Below are positions 33,001-43,040 of a stretch of 64,000 bases of DNA, piece by piece; within the stretch, counting starts at the first letter, position 1; each line of letters starts with the position of its first letter. Source of the stretch: Knufia peltigerae (lineage: Eukaryota; Ascomycota; Eurotiomycetes; Chaetothyriales; Trichomeriaceae). The stretch is taken from assembly GCA_030247855.1 (NCBI GenBank), contig JAPDRN010000091.1, forward strand, positions 62,001 to 126,000, read 5' to 3'. The notes beneath the pieces are model-generated. The model was not told where the DNA came from, searched no databases, and worked only from the letters and a program-made list of their open reading frames with translations. A program made the position numbers and the translations under genes.

Positions 33001-33301
33001 GTCAACGAGTCACTATGACGATGATGGACTGCAAGAATGGAATGGACAGAGACAAATATCGCTGAACTTTAGGTATTCAAACATGAAAATCTGGACTGAC
33101 AAAAGATGGCTCTCAAAAAAATCGACGCTGCGATTCGCTTCTCATTCTATCTCTCCCCTACTACCTGATGCGGGTGTCGGTGTTCTTTTTTTTCTCTCCC
33201 CTTTCCATCACATCTACATTGACAATTCACCCTTTTCGAGGATACCAAGAGTAGTTGAAAAAAAAAGTGAAAAAGTTCTCTGTTCAAGGGGTTTTTTTTG
33301 A
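27044..33301. other. Gene desert, right part (6.3 kb)
   Basis: No frame shows a recognisable protein. The stretch is rich in homopolymers (C and G runs near 29709, 29848 and 32279; A and T runs near 30890 and 33290). It contains GTAC-rich palindromes (for example 29764-29776 and arms at 31824/31860) and eight exact copies of TACGGAGTA or its complement between 28255 and 31869. No transposase or reverse transcriptase remnant was seen. Confidence 0.5.
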
Positions 33302-35064
33302 TCAAATCTTTACACTCCATGGATGATCCTCATCGCCATACTGTATACCCTCGATCCAACCCTTCATTCGGAGAGCGATCTCCCCCGCCTCCTCGGTCGG
33401 CTTCAGGCCGCAATCCAGCATGCGGTCCCTCCAGGAGATCTTCCTCACGGGCGCCACGATGGCGGCGGTGCCGGCGCCGAACACCTCGATCAACCGTCCG
33501 TCGGCCTCGGCGTCGGCGAGTTCCTGCATCTTGACGTACCGCTCCACGACCTTCCACCCTTCGGGCTCGAGTCGCTCGCGGGCCAGGGCGAGCACCGAGT
33601 CCCGCGTGACGCCTTCGAGGATGGTCCCGTCCAGGGGGGCCGTCAAGAGTTCCTTTTGTCCCGTCTCCTTGTTCTTGATGCACACAAACAGGTTCATGGT
33701 GCCGACCTCGGTGATGAACTCTTCGGGCCCAAACAGCCACAGGTTCTGGTGGAGACCCTTTTTCGCGGCCTTGAGTTGCGGCACGATGCACGGCGCGTAG
33801 TTGGCGCCGAGTTTCTTGTCGCCCACGCCCCCCGGCCACGCGCGGACGGCGTAGTCGGTGGCCTCCAGGGAGATGGCCTTGAACCCGGTCGGGTAGTAGG
33901 GCCCCACGGGCGACGCGATCACGTAGAGCAGGGCAGAGCCCGGTGGGCCGACCCCCAGCGTCCGCTGCGTCCCGATCAGCGTCGGGCGGATGTACAGTGA
34001 ATAACCCTTTTCGGACGAGATGAACCTCTCGTCCATCCGGCACAGTCGGCCGATCAGCTCCGTCAGTTTGTCCCCGTCGAAGGTGGGCAGGGCGATGCGG
34101 GCGGCCGACTTGTTCATGCGGGCCATGTTCTTGTCCGGGCGGAAAAGTCGCAGCGAATCGTCCTTGGCGCACTTGTACGCCTTCATCCCCTCGAAGCATT
34201 CAAAGGCGTAGTGGAATACGCATGTCGCCGGGTCGAGGGAGAGGTTCTGGTAAGGTGTGATTCTCGGTGCCAGCCAGCCTTGTCCGGCCGTCCATTCGAT
34301 AGATAGCATGTGGTCTATATGGCACAATAGAGTAAGTTCTTGTACTTTTTCAAATTTCTGCATCTTGGCGGCATGGGTCACTCTTTTTCCTTTCTAACAC
34401 GTGTGTGTTGTTCCTCCCAACGTACCTGTAAACGTCCTCCCAAAGACGAGATCTTGATTCGCCACGAGGGATTTGGGGGTGATTGTTTCTGTGACTTCGA
34501 CCTTTGACGGGTCGATTCCCGGTAGCTTGGATTGGAGGTCATCGTCGAGTGCCAGAGCTTCTAGCCTCCTGCGGGACAGTGAGAATTGTCTGGACGCGAG
34601 TGATATCCGTGTGGAGGATGGTGTGAATGTTGCTTTTGTAAGACTTCGTGCGCAGGGCGTGCGCAATAGCCGAGGGAGTGACATGGTGTGTATTTCAGTA
34701 ACTGCGGAGGGACGACCAGAGAGGGAGGAGAGGGAGAACAAGGGACGCCGGTGAGGGTGAGGACGCGCTGCGCAGTATATTTGTCAAGACGCAGACAGTG
34801 GCTATCTTGTAGTGTTGTAGAATGTCAATTGGAAGGGCGCCGGGGGTTGTACCGAGTAGATGTACGGAGTAGGTGATTCATATCTCTACAAAGACCTCGA
34901 ACGACTCGATAATACAAAAATGTCCCCCGGCAATCGGAGGTTCGGCACTTGGCGCCGCCAGGAACATCTAATCACGTAGAGAAACAAGGGCAAAAGGCCC
35001 ATGAACGCCGGCGATAACCGTCAATGGCCCGTAGCTTCAAAGTACTACTCATAGGTACTCCGTA
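28255..35064. repeat. Cluster of TACGGAGTA / TACTCCGTA 9-mers
   Basis: Exact copies start at 28255, 28456, 28627, 28634 (overlapping the previous one), 29629, 30017, 31568, 31861, 34863 and 35056. Four more lie elsewhere at 23142, 52250, 59493 and 63241. Both orientations occur, all in noncoding DNA. A given 9-mer and its complement are expected about 0.5 times in 64 kb of random sequence, so 14 copies is a marked excess. Confidence 0.8.
33302..34684 (-). CDS. BAT1: Branched-chain amino acid aminotransferase, mitochondrial
   Basis: Two exons, 34684..34426 and 34314..33302, with a 111-bp intron (donor GTACGT, acceptor CATATAG), giving 423 aa. The splice makes the family signature FGRTFT/DHMLSIEW. 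ATG 34684 is in a CACC context and starts an Arg/Ser-rich, acid-free presequence (MSLPRLLRTPCARSLTK) typical of mitochondrial import; an earlier in-frame ATG at 34741 would add 19 residues. Fold-type IV PLP enzyme motifs include YAFECFEGMKAYK and LYIRPTLIGTQRTLGV. The PLP lysine lies within VGDKKLGANYAP, and EVGTMNLFV and EVFGAGTAAIVAPV follow. It transfers amino groups between Leu/Ile/Val and 2-oxoglutarate, for the last biosynthetic or first catabolic step. The second exon is much more GC-rich than the flanks, which creates long spurious open frames in other phases. Confidence 0.95.
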
Positions 35065-35415
35065 TGACTGTGATAACTTGCCCCCGGAGTTTTCCAAGTA
35101 TCCCCGAAAGCGGCGACCAAGTTCCATGAATTGCTGACGAGATCAAGCCCAACACAGCATCTACTGAATGGGGTATTCGATATCAATTTGTATTCTGTAC
35201 TTTTATATGTTATTCACATGTTGTAAGGAAAACATTCTGCATTACTATTTTCGTGACGCATGACTCGCGTAGCGACGAATGCGGTGTTGAATCTCGTCGA
35301 GGTACTCCGTGGGAACCCCCAAGGTGGAACATATATCGCTGTTTGCCTATGTCGGTCATTGACTACTCATGTCGAACCGGGTATAGAGCTTCCAGTTGTT
35401 CATCTAATGAGACTG
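34685..35415. promoter_or_regulatory. BCAT upstream region
   Basis: About 730 bp between the end of the SurE-like gene and the BCAT start. It holds two TACGGAGTA-type elements (34863, 35056) and presumably the BCAT promoter. A possible extra terminal exon of the SurE-like gene would reach to about 35360. Confidence 0.4.
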
Positions 35416-36553
35416 TTAGCTCAGCCAGCCTGCACCAAATTCTTTGTCATAGCTCTTACCAGTCAGTTCGTTTCTAACTCTGACTCTCATCTTTGAGTCG
35501 GGGTTCTCAAAAGCCACGACTGAAGTCATAGCGGCACGAAGAGCAGCTTGGTCATGCCCAACAGGAGCATCGTAGTCGATGCTAAAGACAGACACGGAGC
35601 CATAGCAGCCTCCATTCACCACAGGGGTCTCTCCGGGCAAGGCACAATTGCCGTTGATGCACCGATTGAGCGCAGCCGTCACCTTATTGCCATACTTAAA
35701 CAAGCCTGTCGTGGCGTTGTAGACGGCTTTGTCAGTGAAGGCACCACCATTAAGTCGAGTCTGGATGAGAGGCGGCGCCACACAAGAATCATTCGTAAGC
35801 GATGTGATGAACGGGAAATTCACGCTACAAGGTCGGCGGTCAGCATGCTGTGGAAGAATGGAAGTGAGAAAAGACCTACTTCAGTCCATAACCGAGTGGC
35901 ATCAGCCGCTTCCCGGGCGCGGTACCGTTGACCAGTGCATTCACGACACTGACAGCCAGTTGAGCATGGATAGTAGCCGGATCAGGTTGGCCAGACTTAG
36001 TCGTCTCGTTGATCCAGGTGTAGGCACGTTGTTCACTGTTGCCTCCGGAGTAAGAGATGGCAGGAAGATTTCGTCCAACAGCACCATATGTTCCACCCAT
36101 CGTCCCAGACAAGGTATAGAGGAATGGTCCCAGATTGGTGCCGTAATTTGGTCCGCCAACATAGAGATCGATGCTTCTATTGCCGTAGTAATTCGGGAGG
36201 ACAAAGTCCAGGGCAACAAATGTGCATGCCGCCGGGGTGCCATTGTAATACCAAATATCTGGATCATTCGGATCACGACCGAGCGAGGGAGCACCAGCCG
36301 GAATGAGGTCGTACTCGGAAGGCCTCTCAAGTTTGTTTGAACTCGTGAATGATGATCGACCACCTTGACCGCTTTCGTCATCTGCTGGCGCAACAATCAA
36401 AACTTGGTGTCCCGATGCTTTCAGAAGACGGTAGAACTCTCGAAGTTGAGCACTTCCGAAACCATCATCATTTCCCATAAGGATATTGATGGCGGAAGAG
36501 GTGCCGACGAGGCCACAGGCCGCAAAGACGGCAGAGAGAGTTGAGAGCTTCAT
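35416..36553 (-). CDS. Secreted SurE-like acid phosphatase / 5'-nucleotidase
   Basis: Exons 36553..35880 and 35824..35416 with a 55-bp intron (donor GTAGGT) give 360 aa; the junction reads GYGLN/VNFPF. A signal peptide is clear (MKLSTLSAVFAACGLVGTSSA). The SurE core follows directly: NILMGNDDGFGSAQLREFY (metal-binding NDDG) and VLIVAPADDESGQGG. NGTPAACTFVALDFVLP and the metal/substrate loop VGGPNYGTNLGP complete it. SurE enzymes are divalent-metal-dependent phosphatases acting on nucleoside monophosphates; secreted fungal versions are annotated as acid phosphatases. The C-terminal end is uncertain. A donor-like GTAAGA inside the last codons could start a 49-bp intron leading to an alternative 16-residue ending at about 35360. 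Several potential N-glycosylation sites (NGT, NRS, NAT) are present. Confidence 0.88.
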
Positions 36554-37107
36554 GCTGGTAGGCGTCTTAGTGTTGCGCTGGACACGGCGACCGATTCATC
36601 AGAGCAGAAGCTACAACGCCCAGTAAAGCAAGCACTGGCAAGCGAGCAATGTCTCGTGCTTTATAGCTTCATTGGGACGGCTCATACTGGAGCTCTCGCC
36701 GGACGACAGGTCAAGCTCTCTAAGATCTGCACATCTCGTCATATCGTTGGCGGAACTTGATTGTATGGTGGTATCCGTTGTATCCATCGACATGCCACAT
36801 TCCGGAAGTAGCTTAGTCCCTTGTAGAGATGATTGGCTGTGATAAGAGATTCGGCGACCTGCGATCGCTTGGGGTTATGTAGGTACGAGGAAGACGACTC
36901 GCATCCCAAAGCCTCAGGAACAGTCGGCACTTCCTAAAACCTCGGCTACTCGTATGCACGTTGGAAGGAGTGACTCTGTGAACTATTGCTGTCTTCAACG
37001 AGACCCACGAAGCCATTTTAAGTAAGCTTAACCATTCAACTATCCCAAGACGTCTTCGTCTGAATGCCCTAATTCGGCTAAAATGCTGCTCCCAACCGAC
37101 GACTAAC
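36554..37107. promoter_or_regulatory. SurE-like gene upstream region
   Basis: About 550 bp between the 3' end of SCY1 and the start of the SurE-like gene. No gene seen; it should include the SurE-like promoter. Confidence 0.4.
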
Positions 37108-39837
37108 TTATAGCAGTGACTCGTATTTGTCCAAGCCCGACTTCTTTGGTTGTACAGACGGTTGAGAGGTAGTTTGCGGTTGTAGTATATTCGTTGAGGC
37201 TCCAATAGGAGGCGGCGATGCCGTTCCAACATGATAGTTCGGCTGCTGCCTTTGTGGCCAGGCATTTGTTTGCAAATTGGACTGTGGTGGAGGTGCTATA
37301 CTTGGAGACCATCCTGGATTCTGCCCAGGCCTCGAGCCTGGAGGCGGTGGAAGCTGCCATGCATTATTCGAAGTCGGCGGTGGTGATGCGATAGATTGTG
37401 CAGGTCGTGGAGACATATGTGATGACGGTTGGAGAACCTGAGGCTGACTCGCCATGGGAGCAGAAGATGCGCCCCATATTGAAGAAGAGGATTGTTGGGG
37501 CTGCAAACTCGGGAATGTTGATGCGCTGATATCGGGTGTGATAGATCGAGACGCAGGCTGTGGTTGCAACGTGGCGAGATTTGAAAGGGGATTACCTGAA
37601 GGGGGTGGACTTTTGGTCTGAGTGTTGGCCGAAGACCATGAGAATGAAGGTGGGTTACGAGTCAGCCTTTCTCCCTCAGAAAGAGCACCAGCGAAAACAT
37701 CATTACTCTGAGTGCCTTTACCCCCAAGAACCAGCTTCTCAAAGTCCTCTTCTGGACTGAGCTCGCCGTTCCTAACGGCACCGGTGTTAGTGTTTGTGAA
37801 CGTGATGCTAGTCCGAGACTCTCCTGGCCGGGTGGAAGACATTTCTTGCAATTTGCGCATCTGCTCACGTTCAATCTTTGCCGTCAGAGACTTGATGACA
37901 TCCATGTAAGCCTTGAACTGGGAGAGGTTGAGAAGAGGTCCTAGGCCGAAGATCCATAGAATAGGCATTACTTCAATGGCCAGGAAGTCGGTGTCAGCAA
38001 CTGTGCCAACCTGCCGAAAAACCTTGAGGGCAGCCATCATGACAGCTGGTTCTTTTGTTTTTATGTTGTTCAGTAACGGAACTACTTTCTCCTGCATGGT
38101 AAACTTGTCAAGGTTAGAAACATTCCTGTCAGGTTTCTCCTGCTGGTTTGAGCCCGTGAAGTCATCATCACTTGTGTTCATCTTGTGGATTGAAACACCG
38201 CAGAGAACTGCAAGGGCCTCAAGACCACGAACTTTGATGGCAAGACTACTTGTTTTGCTGAAAACATTGGCGACCACAGGGAAGAGGTCGTGCTTGACTG
38301 TGGAAAAGTCAATGAGAGGTAACACAACCGGCAAGGTCTGCAAAGCTGCATCGGTCAGGGAATGTGTTGGTGATTCCATCGCAACATGAACAATGGGTAA
38401 GACGTCCTCCTTGAATTGTCGGGCCGAGCAGTTGTCGGCAACGAGTTGAATGTTATTGAGCACTGCCAATAATGCGGCCTCCTTGCTGGTGTCACGTTCC
38501 TCTGACTTGGCTTTAGAAAGAAAAATATCTCTCATCCTTGGAAGAATCTTATCTGAGACAACTTCTTTGCCGGACGGAATGACTTTGATGATATGGAAGA
38601 TGTTCTGCATGATCAACGGCAGCAATTCTTTGTCCTTCATCTCGTCCAGAAGAACACTCAGAATCTTCTTCTCAAGCACCGAGGGTGGAAATTGAGGCAT
38701 GACTCGACCGAGGCCTTTCATGAACTGTGATTTTTCCGCAGGTGTCTTCGCAGGTAGAGCGTCAAGGAACCTGATGGTATTGACCAAGATGTTATCGAAG
38801 TATTCAGACTGTTGAAACTCTGTCGCGGTCAATCGTTGTGCAGGCCTTCTGGCGAGCATGCGTGGGAGTGTGACATTGAGTTCTCTTGGCAAAGTACCTT
38901 CGGAGAGGTAATTGTTGGAGCCAGATGGGAGCATGGAAGGAGTGTTGAAGATCTTTCTATAGGTGGATTGGTTCCCATGCGTTTCAATAGGGGATCGATG
39001 GGGCTTTCTGTAGCAGGCTAGAATGACAAGCCCGAGTGAGAAGATGTCCGCAGAGAAATTAATGTTGGAATCAAGGACAAAGTCAGGGGAGGTATAGTCG
39101 AGCTCAAGCTGCACCATGCGTGGAAGCCGAGAATCGTGGTAGAGGACTTCCGAGAGTGATATCTGTGGAACTGCTTGATGTCCCTCTGCTCCATCCGCTG
39201 GACCAGCAAAACCTAGCCCAGATATCTTCCAATCAGACTTCGCGTTGATCATAATGGCATCCGGTGTCAGATTGCCATGTACCAACTTGGCCGAGTCATG
39301 CAAGAATTCCAATCCTTTGGCAACCTGTAGGAGGCCTTTCTGGACCTCTAGCTCGTCTATTTCGATATCCTGGAGAGCTCGAGAGGTGTTTGCGTCATAG
39401 GAAGTAGACCTCGAATAGCCGCTACCACTTCTGCTTTCAGAGCGATCTTTCTGAGCAAGAGCCGCAGATAATGAACACACGACTGGTTCAGTTGCGAACA
39501 TAAGGCCGCCATTCCGGGTCTCTTCCACTGGCTCTACCAGTTGTAGGACCGAAGGGTGACGCAGACGGGCAAGGATGCTGGCCTCCTTTTTCAGTCTCTC
39601 GATAACTTCATCCTGAATCTTGCGAATCGATGTCGAACTAGTTGCACGTGCTCCAAAACCAGAACTGTTGATATCTAGAGATTTCCGTTCGAAGACAAAG
39701 ACAGATGCTTGAGCACCTGTGCTCTTCTTCTTCGCATCAAATAGTGTCCATGGCCCGATAGTTGCGGAAGATTGTTTCGAAATTTCATAGTTGGAGCCGA
39801 TATTGGATGTGAAAGACTTGAAAGCGGATGCGAACAT
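37108..39837 (-). CDS. SCY1: SCY1/SCYL2-type pseudokinase
   Basis: A single exon of 909 aa with family-typical architecture. A kinase-like domain occupies about residues 30-335 and HEAT-like helical repeats about 360-620. A long Pro/Ser/Gln-rich tail with repeated PPP and short hydrophobic motifs ends the protein. Catalytic residues are lost: the HRD loop reads LVHGNLTPDAIMIN and the DFG position reads KISGLGFAG, so it should be inactive as a kinase. The tail carries several NPF-like and W-containing linear motifs suited to trafficking adaptors. SCYL2 proteins associate with clathrin and membrane traffic between Golgi and endosomes. The gene diverges from DPP III across a short shared promoter region. 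Confidence 0.93.
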   Translation of the reverse strand: MFASAFKSFTSNIGSNYEISKQSSATIGPWTLFDAKKKSTGAQASVFVFERKSLDINSSGFGARATSSTSIRKIQDEVIERLKKEASILARLRHPSVLQLVEPVEETRNGGLMFATEPVVCSLSAALAQKDRSESRSGSGYSRSTSYDANTSRALQDIEIDELEVQKGLLQVAKGLEFLHDSAKLVHGNLTPDAIMINAKSDWKISGLGFAGPADGAEGHQAVPQISLSEVLYHDSRLPRMVQLELDYTSPDFVLDSNINFSADIFSLGLVILACYRKPHRSPIETHGNQSTYRKIFNTPSMLPSGSNNYLSEGTLPRELNVTLPRMLARRPAQRLTATEFQQSEYFDNILVNTIRFLDALPAKTPAEKSQFMKGLGRVMPQFPPSVLEKKILSVLLDEMKDKELLPLIMQNIFHIIKVIPSGKEVVSDKILPRMRDIFLSKAKSEERDTSKEAALLAVLNNIQLVADNCSARQFKEDVLPIVHVAMESPTHSLTDAALQTLPVVLPLIDFSTVKHDLFPVVANVFSKTSSLAIKVRGLEALAVLCGVSIHKMNTSDDDFTGSNQQEKPDRNVSNLDKFTMQEKVVPLLNNIKTKEPAVMMAALKVFRQVGTVADTDFLAIEVMPILWIFGLGPLLNLSQFKAYMDVIKSLTAKIEREQMRKLQEMSSTRPGESRTSITFTNTNTGAVRNGELSPEEDFEKLVLGGKGTQSNDVFAGALSEGERLTRNPPSFSWSSANTQTKSPPPSGNPLSNLATLQPQPASRSITPDISASTFPSLQPQQSSSSIWGASSAPMASQPQVLQPSSHMSPRPAQSIASPPPTSNNAWQLPPPPGSRPGQNPGWSPSIAPPPQSNLQTNAWPQRQQPNYHVGTASPPPIGASTNILQPQTTSQPSVQPKKSGLDKYESLL

Positions 39838-40284
39838 CGCAGCCTTGTTGACAATTTTGCAGTCGAAGGCTACCAGAAAATTGATTAATAACTTTGATTG
39901 ATGTCAAGTTTCCATGCTAGAATGTATCTCGGTCTTCTTCGACTTGGAACTCTTTGAGATTTGGCGTTAGACAGACACATACGTCGATGAAACTCGTGGA
40001 GGCTGAAGAGAGCAATGAATGGCACGTTCCACTTTCCTGGAAACGGTCGCCACACCTTCCTCTTTAGCAGCACAGCCTCGTCATGTCGGTTCGCAGCCTC
40101 GCGGGGACGCTCATCATCGACCTGCCTGCACCTGCTCGTGGTAGACTGACTGACCGTTCGTTTTACTTACATCTACTCGTACATGTCACGCACTCTACAA
40201 TCTACTCTCTCGCCCCAGAGCATTTCCAGCAGACTTTCTCAACTCACCCATCAAGTCCAAACTACTCCAAAGCTACGGAACACC
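39838..40284. promoter_or_regulatory. Short bidirectional promoter region, SCY1 / DPP III
   Basis: About 450 bp separates the two start codons and must drive both genes. It includes an in-frame upstream ATG for DPP III (40183) that would extend the protein by 34 residues. Confidence 0.5.
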
Positions 40285-42420
40285 ATGGACCCCTCTCTCA
40301 GATCCCACTATCTCGCTGACAATCCTCCCACCGTTGTAAAACTGGAGATCACTCCTCATTTCGCTGCCCTGTCTGCCAAACAAAAACGTTATGCTCATCA
40401 TTTGAGCAAAGCTTGCTTTCATGGCACAAGAGTGACATTGGCACAGGTGTCGCCCGAATCGCCAGTCATATACGAGCTGATACTGGCCCTACACCATGCT
40501 TGCGGTGGAAATTACAAGAAGTTGTCCGATAGTACATCAGTGGGCTCAGACGATATCACCCTATGGCTCGAATATGCCGCTCAGTTCTTAGGAAATTGTG
40601 GCAACTATAAAGGCTTCGGAGACTCCAAGTTCATCCCCAGGATCTCTCCCGAGGCACTCAAACAGCTGTGTGCAGTGAATGAGGAATGCAAGAAGTTGCA
40701 TGATACGGCTACACAAGCAGGAGGTGGAATATATGAGACCAAAGACGTAGCGTTGATGCACCTTGGATATCCTGAAGGCGGGCATATGACTGCATACTAT
40801 CCAGACTCTCCTACTATAACCAAAGAGGAGATTACAATCGTGGGCGATGTATTGGAGGAGAAGAAGCTGCTTATCGAGAACACTAGATTACGCAAGCTGG
40901 CCTCCGGAGATTTTGATCTATTGATTGCGTCTGGTATCCAGAATCCACCGGCATCAGAAAGAGATCTGGGTGACCTGTCGACTATTGATTTGCCAGGGAA
41001 GCTCTCGGGGAAGAAGCTACACCTCGTGTTCGGTGACTACCTGAATGAGATGGGGAATATTGCCCTTGAGATCAAGAAAGCGAAAAAGGAAGCCGCCAAC
41101 GAAACAGAGGAGAAGATGATGGACGAGTATGCTCGATCATTCGGCACCGGCAGTATTCAGGGCTTTGTAGAATCTCAGCGATACTGGATCAAAGACAAGA
41201 AGCCTATGGTTGAGACTGACATCGGGTTTGTAGAAACTTACCGAGATCCCCATGGGGTCCGCGGTGAGTGGGAGGGCTTTGTCGCCATGGTCAATCAAGA
41301 GCGAACTAGAGCATTCGGCAAACTCGTGGACGCGGCACCAAGTATGATTCCGAAATTGCCATGGGACAAAGATTTTGAGAAAGACAAGTTCTTGAGCCCT
41401 GATTTTACATCCCTGGAGGTGCTTAGTTTTGCTGGCAGCGGCATCCCTGCAGGCATCAACATACCCAACTACGACTTCATCAGACAAAACGAAGGCTTCA
41501 AGAACGTCTCTTTGGGCAATGTTCTCAGTGCCAAGGCACCTAAGGAGCCCATACCTTTTATTCGTGCACAGGACGACGAACTGTACCGAAAATATCGAGA
41601 TGGCGCCTTCGAGGTTCAGGTAGGCATTCACGAGCTCCTGGGACACGGTTGCGGCAAACTGCTGCAGGAGACCTCCCCAGGAGAATACAACTTTGATATC
41701 AAGAATCCCCCTACCAGTCCCGTCACAGGGAAAGCAGTCACTTCATGGTACAAACCTGGCCAGACTTGGTCCAGTGTGTTTGGTTCCATTGCTTCGTCGT
41801 ACGAGGAGTGCCGAGCAGAATGTGTTGCCATGGCACTGTCCTGTGACTTTGAGATCTTGAAAATCTTTGGGTTTGGTAATGGCAAAGAAGACATGAGCAA
41901 TGAAGCAGGTGATGTTCTTTACGTCGCTTACCTCCAGATGGCCAGAGCAGGCGTTGCGGCTCTCGAGTATTGGGATCCCAAATCACGCAAGTGGGGACAA
42001 GCTCACATGCAAGCTCGCTTTTCCATCCTCCGGACTTTCATGAATGCAGGTGGGAGTTTCTGTGAGATCAAAGCTCCTAATGGAGATTTGAACAGTCCCG
42101 ACGATCTCGAGATCTTCTTGGACAGAAGCAAGATTTTGTCACACGGTCGGCCAGCTGTGGAGGATTACCTTCAGAAGCTACACATATACAAAGCAACGGC
42201 CGATTTCGAAGCAGGGAAGAAATTGTACGACGACATCACCGGGGTTGATACTTGGTGGGCAGAGAAAGCCAGGCCTATTGTTCTCAAGAAAAAGACTCCC
42301 CGAAAAGTATTCGTGCAGGCGAATACAGTACTGGACGAACAGACTGGTGAAGTCAAGTTGGTCGAATACGAGCCGACGATCGAAGGCATGGTGCAAAGTT
42401 ACGTTGAACGGGGAGTCTGA
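40285..42420 (+). CDS. DPP3: Dipeptidyl peptidase III (family M49 metallopeptidase)
   Basis: A single exon. ATG 40285 (CACCATGG context) gives 711 aa, which equals my recollection of the yeast enzyme's length. It begins directly at family-conserved sequence. The zinc motif HELLGH is H449-E450-L-L-G-H454, and the third ligand lies in SYEECRAECVAMAL. Both match the M49 HExxGH plus EECRAE pattern. The enzyme removes dipeptides from the N-terminus of short peptides in the cytosol. The upstream in-frame ATG at 40183 would add MSRTLQSTLSPQSISSRLSQ..., a Ser/Arg-rich acid-free leader that resembles a mitochondrial presequence. Alternative initiation is therefore conceivable. The active-site residues are intact. 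Confidence 0.95.
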   Translation: MDPSLRSHYLADNPPTVVKLEITPHFAALSAKQKRYAHHLSKACFHGTRVTLAQVSPESPVIYELILALHHACGGNYKKLSDSTSVGSDDITLWLEYAAQFLGNCGNYKGFGDSKFIPRISPEALKQLCAVNEECKKLHDTATQAGGGIYETKDVALMHLGYPEGGHMTAYYPDSPTITKEEITIVGDVLEEKKLLIENTRLRKLASGDFDLLIASGIQNPPASERDLGDLSTIDLPGKLSGKKLHLVFGDYLNEMGNIALEIKKAKKEAANETEEKMMDEYARSFGTGSIQGFVESQRYWIKDKKPMVETDIGFVETYRDPHGVRGEWEGFVAMVNQERTRAFGKLVDAAPSMIPKLPWDKDFEKDKFLSPDFTSLEVLSFAGSGIPAGINIPNYDFIRQNEGFKNVSLGNVLSAKAPKEPIPFIRAQDDELYRKYRDGAFEVQVGIHELLGHGCGKLLQETSPGEYNFDIKNPPTSPVTGKAVTSWYKPGQTWSSVFGSIASSYEECRAECVAMALSCDFEILKIFGFGNGKEDMSNEAGDVLYVAYLQMARAGVAALEYWDPKSRKWGQAHMQARFSILRTFMNAGGSFCEIKAPNGDLNSPDDLEIFLDRSKILSHGRPAVEDYLQKLHIYKATADFEAGKKLYDDITGVDTWWAEKARPIVLKKKTPRKVFVQANTVLDEQTGEVKLVEYEPTIEGMVQSYVERGV

Positions 42421-43040
42421 AAGAACCTTAGCCTTTTCTTGACGATATACACAGCATGGCCGGCATATAGTCGTACTCTTACTCAAATCAGCGTGCATCA
42501 ATATGATGAATGAACAAACCCAGTTGAGGTTCACAGCACAGTCGTACTCGTACATACAGCTTCCTCGACCAGGATGGAAATGCAGCTTTCCCCCGCAAAG
42601 GTTGGGCATGTATCGAATGCCGTGTAACCACCGGAGGATGTACTATCGAGGCATGTAACAATGGAGATCGTGGTGTACGAGTACGTGGCCGGTTAGCCGA
42701 CTTCGGTTCGACCGAGAGTGATACATACACCTCAACCAAATGTTGATTCGCTCGGCATAGACCTGCATATGACGGACCATACTGTGTTCGTCGACATTTA
42801 GATGATATACAAGCTCCGCGAAGCTTTCAACAGTGCATGCATTGCAGATCCAACTCCACTGGTGCGGAGATGGTAACATCTCTTTCTCTGTCACATCATC
42901 ATTGATCCAACCTTGTACATGGGCTCGGGTCCCGGGTCTTTTCTCGCTGTGTGATGCTATAAGAGTCAATCAGGCAGCCAGTCGATCGGTCAAAATGCAG
43001 CCTCCAATTGCGAACTCCTCTAGAGCAAGGAGGAGAGATC
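42421..43040. promoter_or_regulatory. Glutaminase A upstream region
   Basis: About 620 bp between DPP III and the glutaminase gene, both on the plus strand. It should contain the DPP III terminator region and the glutaminase promoter. No further gene seen. Confidence 0.4.

Noticed and set aside
33323..34199. Long open frames of 225 and 289 codons on both strands over the BCAT exon
   Set aside because: They are shadows produced by the GC-rich third positions of the aminotransferase; their sequences are Arg/Gly/Pro-rich and match no family.
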